Part shown: piece by piece, positions 1-8,471 of the stretch
Numbering within the stretch: position 1 is the first letter of the stretch
How the letters are laid out: every line of letters starts with the position of its first letter
Origin: Chara braunii
Lineage: Eukaryota; Streptophyta; Charophyceae; Charales; Characeae
Direction: 5' to 3'
DNA length: 23,088 nucleotides
Assembly (NCBI GenBank): GCA_003427395.1
Contig: BFEA01000407.1
Location: 640,478-663,565, forward strand
Notes under the pieces: model-generated
The model's database searches: none
The model's input: only the letters and a program-made list of their open reading frames with translations
Told to the model about the DNA's origin: nothing
Program-made: the position numbers and the translations under genes

Positions 1-698
1 TTTTTTTTTTTTTTTTTTGAAAATTCAAATCCCCCCACCCGTAGTCCACCATGCGCTCATATGGCAGGGTGGGTCGCGTTCGATAGATTCACACCACGTG
101 GCGCACAACACGTTTGAATGCGTATGAATGCGGCCCAACGCCGTTTGAATTTGCTCGAACGCGAACGCGTGTTTGACGCATTCAAACGGCCACATAGAGG
201 GCGGATAATGCTTGACTAAAGGGGTGACCGCTATGTAGGGTCGACCATGCAAGGGAAAACGGGAGCCTGGTATACTGGGCGCACCTAGATGAAGCATGCA
301 AGGTTGCCTGAGGGCCGACATAGGGTAGAAAAAGTGATGGGTAAGGGAATCATGCAAATGACTCCTAAAGTGAGGGAAGTCGGAGCTAGATTCGTAAGCT
401 GGAAAGTCAGGGCAACGCTACGGGCCCGTGGCCTATGCATATACCAAAGGAGAACCCAACTAAGGGAGACCATCAGGCGACACAACCAGGGTACTATACA
501 GGGTAAAGTGGTAAGAGAGTGACAATGTCTGAAGTAGGCAGGGCTGATCGTGACGAAGTCTGTGAAGCTTTTAATGATGTCCATGAGGAGAAGTCCGGAA
601 TGCCATCGAGGAAGATCCGCAACATCGACGAGCTAAAGTAACAAAAATGGTGTGGATGAATAACTGAGAAGTCAAAGACTTGGGAAGAGAAGTCAGAG
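1..698. other. Unassigned sequence with poly-T edge and one inverted repeat
   Basis: No gene is supported here. Bases 1-18 are pure T, probably a poly(A) tail in reverse or a contig edge. Between 104 and 190 the words CGTTTGAATGCG and TTCAAACGGC recur, and GCCGTTTGAA (140-149) pairs with TTCAAACGGC (181-190). Because the chromovirus fragment to the right is on the minus strand, this stretch would be where its 3' untranslated region and LTR should lie. I see no convincing polypurine tract on the minus strand to confirm that. Confidence 0.4.
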
Positions 699-1196
699 TC
701 AATCGCCGTATCGAACAGGAGGACGACGAGTGCATTGTGGACACTCAGAATCATATGCCTGCTGCTGAAGGTCTGCCTCAGATAGAGCAGAGTCGACTTC
801 AACGGTCTCCTCGGTCGAGGGATAAGGAAGAGGGTCGGTGCGCTTAGGAGGAGCAGTCAACCCAACACGACGAGCACAATCATAGGCACGCACCAACATG
901 CGAGCATGCTGCAAGTGCTCGAGGGGCTCCCAAGTAGCCTCCTCATTAGGGTAACTCTTCCAACGTAGGAGATACTCGACGTGATGAGGGTTGTCATCGG
1001 TGACTTGGCGGCCAATGATGTCTGGAACGAGGAACTCCTCGTGGTCGTCCACCACGATGGGTGGAGGGCGCTTGTATGGTCGTCCGACGAAGGGCTCCGA
1101 CTGTTTGTGATAGGGACGCAGTAACGAGACGTGGTAGACATTGTGCACAAGAGCATGCCGTAGGTAGTGGGACAACTTCACACGGTAGCTGACTGG
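699..1196 (-). pseudogene. Chromovirus integrase C-terminus with chromodomain (Ty3/gypsy fragment)
   Basis: This is the 3' end of a chromovirus pol gene on the minus strand. The protein reads from an SH3-like integrase tail (VHNVYHVSLLRPYH, the usual join to the chromodomain) into a chromodomain of about 50 residues containing HVEYLLRWKSYPNEEATWEP. Two aromatic-cage positions (W and Y) are present, and F stands where Y is usual. In chromoviruses this domain directs integration to particular chromatin marks. About 70 polar residues follow before the stop. The frame runs upstream beyond the first possible start (GTG, 1179-1181) to about 1196, where it meets an unrelated plus-strand integrase, so the fragment is truncated at its 5' side. 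No stops interrupt the visible part. Gag, protease, RT and the integrase core of this element are absent from the window. Confidence 0.88.
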
Positions 1197-1201
1197 GCTA
1201 G

Positions 1202-1822
1202 ATGTCGTATCAAAACACTATTGCGAAGCTCGCGGCGGACCATCTGGGGAACTGGTCTAGGTATCTTAAGCAGGCTGTCTTTGCGGAGAATATGACCCCT
1301 AAAAAGACAACAGGATGTATCCCGGCGGAACTTTGGTACGAAAGAGAGATCGACTTTCCTGTGGAAGCCTTGGTACCTACCTGGAATAGCTTAGATGATG
1401 ATCCGCAAATGACTACTGAAGAGTTAATCGAGGCAAGATGTCAACAGATCCTTAAGAACGAGGAGGTCATGGAGGACATCGCCAGCCTCGTACTAGACAG
1501 CAGAATGAGGGACAAAGCAAGGTGGGACCAGGTTAAGAATGTTAGAAAGGAGCCACTTCAAGTGGGAGAGATGATATTGCTAAGGAACTCGGCACTGGAA
1601 AGTACTTGGTCGGGACAGTTGGGAAGAAGGTTCAAAGGCCCCTACCGGGTCGCCAAGCGGATGGGACTGAACACCTTCGAACTGGAAGATTTGGATGGAA
1701 CTGGATTGAAAGGGCCCTTCCCGGGGCAACGATTGGTCAGGTTTCTAAGCCGGAACCCAGTGGAACAATGGCTTCAGGAGACCGAAGATAAGGAAACTGA
1801 GGGGTCACAAGCTAAAGACTGA
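1202..1822 (+). pseudogene. Gypsy integrase C-terminal part (GPY/F module), 5'-truncated
   Basis: This uninterrupted frame of 206 codons encodes the C-terminal third of a Ty3/gypsy integrase. It begins just after the DDE core, in the helix region before AENMTPKKTTG and ELWYEREIDFPVE, and carries the GPY/F module near residues 125-175 (VGEMILLRNSALES, then RFKGPYRVAKR). Integrase inserts the cDNA into host DNA, and this module helps multimerise the enzyme and hold DNA. The apparent ATG is not a true start, because a complete pol would continue upstream; here that sequence is replaced at about 1196-1202 by an oppositely oriented chromovirus fragment. There is no chromodomain: the protein ends soon after FLSRNPVEQWL in a charged tail. 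It therefore belongs to a different gypsy lineage from its left neighbour. It is the closest gene upstream of the accessory frames at 2210 and 6375. Confidence 0.9.
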
Positions 1823-2209
1823 CCACAGCCTTGCCCACACTATGGTTTGTCTCTGACCATGTCCATGGGACTGTCATTTTTTGGGGACTGGGGCAATGGC
1901 TTGGACTGACTGAGGTTGAAAGGCAGCATGACTTGGGGGTTTGCAATACCTGGCTTGTGCGACGACGGGAAGGGATGTTTGGGGCATTGTACCATAGTTT
2001 TTGACGAAAAAAAAAATGGGATCTTCACAAACGATGCTTTTTGCATAAGGGAGGGAAATGTATAAAAGGGGCATGATGCGAAGGATACTGGGAGCATTTT
2101 TGGGAAAAGGGAGCTGTCTACCGGGCTGGGGGGAATGTGTGTATGCGGGGCATTGCGGGTGTTGTTTTGTTATACAGGATCTAGGATAAAAACGAGAAAA
2201 GACAAAAAA
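1823..2209 (+). promoter_or_regulatory. Spacer with TATA-like box and 3' splice-site-like sequence before the accessory frame
   Basis: No coding sequence is supported. TATAAAAG lies at 2061-2068, about 140 bases before the ATG at 2210. At 2161-2177 a T-rich tract ends in TTATACAG, a good match to a plant-type 3' splice acceptor, 32 bases before that ATG. Either could let the downstream frame be expressed separately from gag-pol, as spliced env-like genes of some gypsy elements are. Both calls rest on short motifs only, and no matching donor was assigned. Confidence 0.35.
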
Positions 2210-3073
2210 ATGGAATTCGGCAACGAGAACGACAGCGGGGCAATCAACAGGCCTACCTAAGGGGAGGAAGCAGGACCAAGCCAAGGGAGGAGGGCGGCGA
2301 AGAGAAAGTTGTACATAGGACTCATGGGTGGGTCAGTGCTAGGCATGGGTGGAAGGAAATGCTTGTGTAGGAAACCCTCACCTCTCCGCGAGGGAGAAGG
2401 TATAGAAATCTCGTCTGACAGTGAGGGAGGGAAGAAAACGGCAGAAGTGGAAGAAGAAGGCAATGCAAGTATGGGAGATAAGGTTCAGGTCTCTGACGAG
2501 GAAGGAGCCAACAGGGGCAAATGACGTGAGACTTGGCGTGGGGAAAGTGAGGGGGAACAAGACATGCGCAACGAGCACGAGGAGGATGAGGAAAGAAGGG
2601 AAAGCCCGCTTGAAGGACGAAGCGACCACGACAGTTGTGAGGGGTATGGGGCGGGGACAGAGATTCATTTTATCTACGATCCGAAGAACCTTGTAGGTGG
2701 GTATAGCCCCATACAGACAGAAGACGAGGAGGACGAGGAGGAGGATGTACAAGAAGTCATAGAAATCAGCAGTGGGGATGAGAGGGATGATATCTCGAGG
2801 CCTAGGGAAGAAGAGCGGCCTCCGATGCACCAGTCGGGCGACGGGGCTTTCGGATGGGAGGACGAGTTTGGGCCAGCACCTAGTCATTGGTTTCAGCAAT
2901 GGACCAATGTGATCAGGCACGGATGGATTATCAAGACCAGGAAACTGGCAAAGGCGGGAGTGGAAGCTACGCCGCTGGACTTCTTTAGTGAAATTGAACT
3001 ACAGGGAATTGAAAGAAAGAAGAGAGAAATCGAGACCTACGGCCTGGGGGTTAGGAAGCCTGCCGAGGAATAG
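2210..3073 (+). pseudogene. Acidic accessory protein downstream of integrase, unknown function, two in-frame stops
   Basis: One reading frame runs from ATG at 2210 to TAG at 3071-3073 (287 codons) and is broken only by TAA at 2258-2260 and TGA at 2522-2524. I recognise no family. Near residue 26 is a basic cluster (GRRAAKRK) that could be a nuclear signal. There are two short hydrophobic cores each followed by serines and acids: IEISSDSE (from 2402, about residue 65) and VIEISSGDE (2756-2782, about residue 183). These resemble SUMO-interaction motifs. A run of D and E (about residues 168-180) precedes the second. The C-terminal 90 residues are richer in W and look folded (FGWEDEFGP, WFQQWTNVIRHGWI). 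Position after the integrase on the same strand, in the env-like slot, suggests an element-encoded accessory protein. It might once have been an N-terminal regulatory part of the methyltransferase 3.3 kb downstream, but nothing shown here links them. Confidence 0.6.
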
Positions 3074-3700
3074 GGTAGGCAAGGAACTGGGCAAGACGAG
3101 GCGCAAGGCAGCAATAGGAACTAGGTGTTTACTTAGCATTGATAAGGATCGCTGCTTTTCTGTCTACGGAGACATGAGAACGACGAGAACGTGTACAGTA
3201 TGGGTAAGCGTGCTAAGGATGAAGTAAAAAGAGGGTCAGATAAGGTTGTATCACGATAAGATAGAAGATAGTATTTTTTAGGCTACTTTTTCGGATGAGC
3301 TACCTTGGGTACATAAGACAAAGACATGGGATTTGGAATGAGACCAATTGGGAGAGGGTGTATTGTGAATTCTGGATGGAATAAGGATAATGCTTTCGAG
3401 AGGGGAAAACCTTGAGTACGGATTGACGAGCGAACCATGACATTGAATGATTGGTCGAAGTACAAGAGAGGTTAGGGAACCTATGAGTTAAGGGGCATGA
3501 AGAATACTCCTTCCCTAGGAGCCTAATCCAACCGAGTCATGAATTAGTCTGAGAATGGTCAAGATCTGAGTCGTCGGAAAGAGTGAAGAAAAAAAGGGGG
3601 CGCCCCTGTCTCTTGCTATGGCTGAACGGTCGGGTGAGCTAGTGCTGCTTGGGGTCGCGAACCCCAACTCGAGTGCTAGACACTACGTCAAGGGTATGCA
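3074..3700. other. Non-coding spacer, nothing recognised
   Basis: Only short frames occur here. I see no domain, RNA gene or repeat. The sequence is purine-rich on the plus strand and continues the 3' untranslated part of the left element. Confidence 0.5.
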
Positions 3701-3790
3701 TGGATAGTATATTACTGTGAGAAATGGAATTGATAGTACATTACTGTGAGAATGAAATGGACGGTACATTACTGTGAGAAATGGAAGGAA
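3701..3790. repeat. Short tandem repeat, about 30 bp unit, three copies
   Basis: Three imperfect copies share a core of the form (G/A)TA(T/C)ATTACTGTGAGAA. They lie in the 3' untranslated region of the left element and have no coding potential. Confidence 0.75.
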
Positions 3791-3885
3791 GAGAACAACA
3801 CGCAAAAGATGAGATGACCACCTTCTAACCTCCAAGACAAAAATGGGATCCGTAACCTCGAGGCCCACCCCCTCGGGCACTAACA

Positions 3886-4118
3886 TTGAGAATGGAAAGG
3901 AACGGCCCTAATCAGGCTGTTTGACTTGAGACTGGAAACGAATGACCCTAACCAGACTGTTCGACTTGAAAATGGAAAGGAATGACCCTAACCAGGCTGT
4001 TCGACTTAAAAATGGAAAGGAATGACCCTAACCAGGCTGAGCAACTTGAGAAAAGGAATGACCCTAACCAGGCTGTTCGACTTGAGAATGAAAAAAAACG
4101 ACCCTAACCAGGTTTGTT
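3886..4118. repeat. Minisatellite, about 43 bp unit, five to six copies
   Basis: Imperfect copies contain GGAATGACCCTAACCAGGCT followed by GTTCGACTT and an AATGGAAAGG-like start. One copy is shortened by a deletion. The array is separated from the next, unrelated minisatellite by about 120 bases. Confidence 0.85.
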
Positions 4119-4238
4119 CGGGAATGACCCCTGACAAGGGTTATTCCTTTTGAAATAGGCACTGGGGTCCCCTGCATAATTGATTAAGAAAGGTTGATTG
4201 AGAGAGGTTGATTGAGAATGTGTTGGAATGAGCAATAA

Positions 4239-4516
4239 GAGATGGAAAAGGCCGATGGGTCGGTCATTGAAATAGCCCAAGGATGGATGAGAGAGATGGA
4301 AAAGGCCGGTGGGTCGGTCATTGAAATAACCAATAGGATGAATGAAAGAGATGGAAAAGGTCGATGGGTCGGTCATTGAAATAACCCAAGGATGGATGAG
4401 AGAGATGGAAAAGGCCGGCAGGTTAGTCATTGAAATAGGCAATGGGATGGACGAAAGAGATGGAAAAGGTCGGTGGGTCGGCCGCTGAAATAGCCAAGGG
4501 GACGGAAGAAAGATGT
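4239..4516. repeat. Minisatellite, 54-55 bp unit, five copies
   Basis: Copies begin GAGATGGAAAAGG at 4239, 4293, 4348, 4402 and 4457 and contain GGGTCGGTCATTGAAATA. Three of the four spacings allow an uninterrupted minus-strand frame through much of the array, which reads as an 18-residue peptide repeat (GYFNDRP-type). I treat this frame as a by-product of the repeat, not as a gene. Confidence 0.85.
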
Positions 4517-5090
4517 GAATGAGAGGGACATGATAAAGAAAGCGGAGCCTTAAGGCCGAGAAGGGCAGGGACCATTGGGACGATCACAGAGATTGAGTGT
4601 TGAGGAATGAGAGAACTGAGGATTGAATGGGCGGAAGGGTCAGTCTTGAGAAATGGTTATTGAGAAAATGACCTCTAGACCGACCATGTGGGTGGCCTTG
4701 TTGATGAGAGGCTGTCGGACCAGCCATGAGAATCAGCCTTGGAAATAGCATGGGATTGAGCGTTTAAAGATTGAATATTGCATTGCATAGCCAGGGGACC
4801 CTAGGCAACTTGATGTAAGGTCGTCGGGCCGACCATGAAAATAGCAAGAGATTGAGCTTTCTTTTTTTTCTAGTCTCAGGTCTCAACATAAGAGGGATAA
4901 CAATGCCTGCATCGCGACCCCACGACCTCTACCCGTTAAGGGAAAAATCTCAGCGCGACCTGCTTCTTATAAGAAGGAATAAGGGTTGAAGGACCAAAGC
5001 ACCTCTCTCTTTGATTGATGCTGGCCGTCCGGAACTAACTCCGACAACGAGCTCTAGTCGGGGAGTTCAAACTGCGCCTCATGTTGAAAC
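4517..5090. other. Non-coding spacer, nothing firm
   Basis: The words GTCGGACCAGCCATGAGAAT and GTCGGGCCGACCATGAAAAT recur in degenerate form, suggesting older repeat copies. No gene or RNA is recognised. Confidence 0.4.
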
Positions 5091-5468
5091 CTAAATGTCA
5101 AGGGCGTCACCTGGGCGTGGTGCCAAACGGGCGAGAGAGCTATTCTTTTTCCTAAGTCTCATTTTTTCTTCCCAACCACACGCCATGCCGTAGAGGGGCG
5201 ACACGGTCGTTTGTAATGGATCACAACTGTTCGCGTTAAGTTGAGCAGCATTGTCCAGAGGGAGGAATCGGGCGTGGTAACAGGTGGAAGCCGCAACCAC
5301 CACAGGGCGAGTGACACCGCCTTGCCGGATCATTACAACCGTTCCGGGACTAACCGCGAGGTCTTCGTAACTGCACTCGCAGACTAATAGAGATTCCCAA
5401 CTCTCTTGAAAGGAAGAGGTCGGATCCAAGAAAACACCGCTCGGGAGGAACGATTCGCGAGAAAGCAC
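5091..5468 (-). other. Unrecognised open frame, doubtful
   Basis: A minus-strand frame of 125 codons has a more protein-like composition than the repeat-derived frames around it, for example SPGTVVMIRQGGVTRPVVV. It has no ATG; the only initiation codon is GTG. On the same strand, just upstream, are two donor-like sequences, GTAAGT (5467-5472) and GTAGGT (5505-5510). It could be a remnant of an exon or chance. I do not recognise a family. Confidence 0.2.
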
Positions 5469-5706
5469 TTACGGCAAGATGGGGTCTTGGGAGGCTTGGA
5501 CTGGACCTACCTTGCAGATATGGGGTGGTACCTCAATGATGACGCCCGTCTTGCAAGCAGCAAAAGGTCGGACTCGAGTAGGGGATGAGGTGAGTTATCA
5601 GCAGGGGGAGGACTGATCACCCTTCCTTTTTGGGGCTGATGGGCCGGCATCCGTCTACTCAGTTGGTGGGCCAAGGTCTGCGTACCTCCGAGTGAGAACT
5701 AGTCGT

Positions 5707-5741
5707 GCGATGAGGACATCGCATTTTGAGTGGGGGGAAGG
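5707..5741 (+). promoter_or_regulatory. First polypurine-tract-like motif
   Basis: GCGATGAGGACATCG (5707-5721) is followed six bases later by GAGTGGGGGGAA (5728-5739). The same pair recurs at 7099-7130 just before the likely LTR start. In Ty3/gypsy elements a tract like this primes plus-strand DNA synthesis next to the 3' LTR. The base after it (GGTGTGCC) does not match the LTR start seen at 7133. Confidence 0.55.
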
Positions 5742-5823
5742 TGTGCCATCTACCGATGAGAAAACGTGCGAAAGAGAAGGTTACCATGAGCATAAGAATG
5801 TATGAATAATTGACTTTGTTTAG

Positions 5824-6375
5824 GCTTGACAAAAGGTCTGGCAAGATGTCCAGAAGAAAAGAACAGATGAGTAATTGACGTTGCATGAGCTTGAGAAAAG
5901 GCCTGGCAAGATGTCTAGAAGAAAAACAGATGAGTAATTGACGTTGCATGAGCTTGAGAAAAGGCCTGGCAAGGGGCCTAGCTGAGGAAAAGATGCGTGA
6001 ATGACTCCGCATGGGCTTGAGAAGAGACCTGGCGAGATGTCCAGGAGAGAAATGAATGAGTATTTGACCTAGCATGGGCTTCAGAGAAGGCCTAGCAGGA
6101 TGTTCAGAAAAGAAAAATATTTGAAATTGGCTTTGCGTAGACCTAAGGAAAAGTCTGGCAAGACGCCCAGAAAAGAGATACAGGTATAATGGACTTTCCA
6201 TGAGTATGAGAGAGGCCTGGCAAGATGACAGAAAAAATATGTGAATAAGAGGACTGAGTAACGCGCATTTTAAACCCTGGATACGAGAAAGGACGAATAA
6301 GGATGACACATATAAGCTGGGCAAAATGACATGAGAAAAATATATGGGAACTGACTAAGCATGAGACTGAGGAAA
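5824..6375. repeat. Minisatellite, 63 bp unit, at least eight copies, running into the methyltransferase
   Basis: Units start at 5824, 5889, 5952, 6015, 6078, 6140 and 6204, with a degenerate last unit at about 6317-6372. They share GAGAAAAGGCCTGGCAAGATG-like cores. The 63-bp length is a multiple of three, and a minus-strand frame stays open across the array (21-residue repeat, ARPFLKLMQRQLLICFSS-like). The right edge touches the first methyltransferase codons, so the array has replaced the N-terminal half of that gene. Confidence 0.85.
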
Positions 6376-7041
6376 CAATGACGGAAGAACATGGATTGTA
6401 CGGGCCGAAAAATAGATTATTTTTTATGACTCTAAGAGTAATGAATGAGGCGAGACCAAAATGGTTTCGGCTCGAGAATGTTTTCTCAATGAAATGGGAA
6501 GATAAATTTAAGATTACGAAGCACTTAAGGGGAGTTGTGTCTGGGCTCGCTGATTCGAAGTGGGTATCACCACAGCAAAAGTGGCGGTTGTACTAAACGA
6601 ACATCCCCCTTCCGGAGCAAATGCCTGATATTGAGTCGCATCCGAAAACTTGCCTACAATTTGTTATCAACAAAGCCAAGGCATAAAATGAGAAAACCAA
6701 TTGTGTTATGACAACAAATTGTCACCCTGGGAATAAAGCCAATATGCCAGTAGTTAAGTACATGAAGCAAGGAGAGTCTCGTCTGCTTCATGTAACTGAA
6801 GGCGAAAAAATTATGGGTTGCCCTGTTGGGTATACAGAGTTGACTGAAGAGGAAGTTCGCGTCTCGATTGAGGAAAAGATAAAGAGGCAGAGCTATGATG
6901 GAAATGAGCAACCTGGTCTAAGCTGTAGAACCTTTGACTCCCCCATACCCTCCTCCACCCCAAGAGGCGGAAGCTAAGGAAAACTTTGAGAAAGAAATGG
7001 GAAAAGAACAAAACGGACCCTGGCAAACTAACCATCTGTAA
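6376..7041 (+). pseudogene. DNMT3-like cytosine-5 DNA methyltransferase, C-terminal half, broken
   Basis: Intact relatives methylate cytosine in DNA using S-adenosylmethionine. The conserved order matches the DNMT3 catalytic domain: GLY and RLFF before an ENV triad (motif VI, 6474-6482); SPQQKWRLY-stop-TNIP (motif VIII region, where DNMT3 has RYFWGN); MTTNCHPG and a following VV (motif IX region); then E-G-E-x-x-M-G-C-P-V-G-Y-T (6822-6836). RLFF and ENV are contiguous, as in DNMT3 and unlike the rearranged plant DRM order. Motif I (cofactor site) and motif IV (catalytic Pro-Cys) are absent: the frame enters from the 63-bp minisatellite. In-frame TAA codons occur at 6594-6596 and 6684-6686. 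At about 6890 the C-terminus shifts frame, continuing through SNLV, a TAA at 6919-6921, and a proline-rich tail (PPYPPPP) to TAA at 7039-7041. It sits 60 bases before the polypurine tract, on the element's coding strand. It is inactive in this copy. Confidence 0.88.
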
Positions 7042-7098
7042 CATCTCACCTCCCTCTCTCATCTATCCCTCCAAAACTCACTGACAAGAGATTGGTGC

Positions 7099-7132
7099 GC
7101 GATGAGGACATCGTGAAAGAGTGGGGGGAATG
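7099..7132 (+). promoter_or_regulatory. Polypurine tract before the putative LTR
   Basis: GCGATGAGGACATCG (7099-7113) is followed by GAGTGGGGGGAA (7119-7130). The next bases are TGTGTCGGGACT, and TG is the expected first dinucleotide of an LTR. This is the standard 3' layout of a gypsy element and places the methyltransferase inside the element. Confidence 0.65.
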
Positions 7133-7683
7133 TGTCGGGACTGGTGAGTCCCGAATAACTTCCCATCACTCAAGAGGCCAAATATGGACGAACAGTGCAC
7201 AACAGAGAAATCCAGAGTGAGACGAGATAAAGGATAAGGCCGCAGGATGGAGTAATGCCCTGGGGCGACAACCACAGGGGGAAGGAACTAAGCGGCAGCA
7301 AGCGAGCGAGCGCAAGAACAGGGGCACGTAGAACATAGCAGGAGGTCGGGAGGGCCATCTGAATGCAATATGACTAAGGCCAAAGGGTCCCTTGAACCAG
7401 CAAATGCAGTACGTCAGCGATAAAGGAATGAGGAAGTCGAAGGATGGGCGGCCCAGAGGCCATGGGAAGCCAGGAAACGAGGGACCAACGTGGAGGCCAT
7501 CTACGGGAGCCTCGAAGCGGAGGCCCACGACCAAAAAAGATCGGCGCGCACAAGGCGCGAGGAAAGACTAAGGAGAAGGGTCGCTATGGGGCAACAAGAC
7601 GCCCAAGGGGCATGGGACACTTCGGGGAAAGGCACCCGGGGCCACATGGGACTAAGTAAAAATAATGGCATCCGGGGCGAAAT

Positions 7684-7775
7684 GTGTCGGGGACCACCGG
7701 CGGGACTAAGTGTCGGGGACCACCAGCGGGACTAAGTGTTGGGGACCACCGATGGGACAAGTGGCGGGGACATGT
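7684..7775. repeat. Tandem repeat, 26 bp unit, three copies plus a partial
   Basis: GTGTCGGGGACCACC-type units start at 7684, 7710 and 7736, with a shortened one at 7761. The word resembles the LTR start (TGTCGGGAC) and may be a reiterated terminal sequence. Confidence 0.8.
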
Positions 7776-7829
7776 GAAAGTCCCAAGAAGAAACGGCGGC
7801 ACCACATGAGGGAAAAATAATAAATGCAA

Positions 7830-8345
7830 GGTGCACCGTCAAGATCAACATCTTGACGGCCAAGAATATTAGCACCACTAGCGCAAGCACTAGTGGTGAC
7901 AAACGGGAAGGCCAAACGGCAAAGGAAAAAAGTAAACAAAACTGAAGTTGGAGGCATAGGAGCAGTCCGAAAAATCTCGGATTAGCCTCCCCTAGGAAAA
8001 TGGAGACAAAAGAAGCCCTATGTGAAAAATAGCCCCCAGGAGAAAATCGGAGTAGGAGGGGCCACTATGGGAGAAATGTAGGAGCAAACAGAAACTCCCA
8101 TGGGCATGGGAAGACCATTATTGCAGTCCGAGAAATAACGGACTGCACCATGGGCACAGAGAGAGCCGAAACTAAGAGGAAGAGGCTAAAAAAGGGCCTT
8201 AACGGCCACTTGACACTTGGCATGCTAGAAAAAAGAGAGAAAAGAAAAGAAAATGTGGAAGAATAAGACAAAAAAAGTGAGAGGGAGTGAGTGAGTTGGC
8301 CGTCAGTAGGGACTGCCATAGGTTGGGACTGGCAGGTCCCTACTG
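7830..8345. repeat. Diverged 0.5-kb module, copy A
   Basis: This matches 9245-9767 in the same order with a constant offset of about 1.41 kb: a CCGTCAAGAT hairpin, AATATTAGCACCA, a CAGTCCG hairpin, GAGAAAATCGGAG, TTGACACTTG, an A/G-rich stretch, and a closing GGCAGGTCCC hairpin. It contains 7836-7859 (10-bp perfect arms, 4-nt loop) and 7873-7898 (CACCACTAG/CTAGTGGTG, 8-nt loop). Confidence 0.75.
8122..8147. repeat. Inverted repeat TGCAGTCCG / CGGACTGCA with 8-nt loop (type member)
   Basis: Perfect 9-bp arms flank the loop AGAAATAA. Related structures with the same loop length occur at 7964-7983, 8537-8561, 8698-8723, 8859-8884 and 9377-9396. A longer version lies at 10299-10331 (11-bp perfect arms, 11-nt loop). 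See the findings for covariation. Confidence 0.85.
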
Positions 8346-8366
8346 TCCAAGAAAAGAAGGAGGGAA

Positions 8367-8399
8367 TAAAAGAAAAGAAAAGAAAAGAAAAGAAGAGAG
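8367..8399. repeat. AAAAG microsatellite
   Basis: AAAGA-type pentanucleotide repeats in a purine-rich stretch. Confidence 0.9.
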
Positions 8400-8471
8400 A
8401 AAAATGTCTGAACGGTAAAAAACGGTCACTTGGGGAGATTCATCCGTGACCAGATTCATTCTGGAATATGG

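Noticed and set aside
268-285. tRNA primer-binding site starting TGGTATACTGGG
   Set aside because: It matches the initiator-methionine type site (TGGTATCAGAGC) for only six bases and has no LTR end beside it.
3701-6375. CRISPR array
   Set aside because: The repeats are contiguous minisatellite units without unique spacers, units diverge, and the context is eukaryotic.
6376-7041. Plant DRM-type (rearranged) methyltransferase
   Set aside because: The RLFF segment runs directly into the ENV motif, as in DNMT3. In DRM these are at opposite ends of the catalytic domain.
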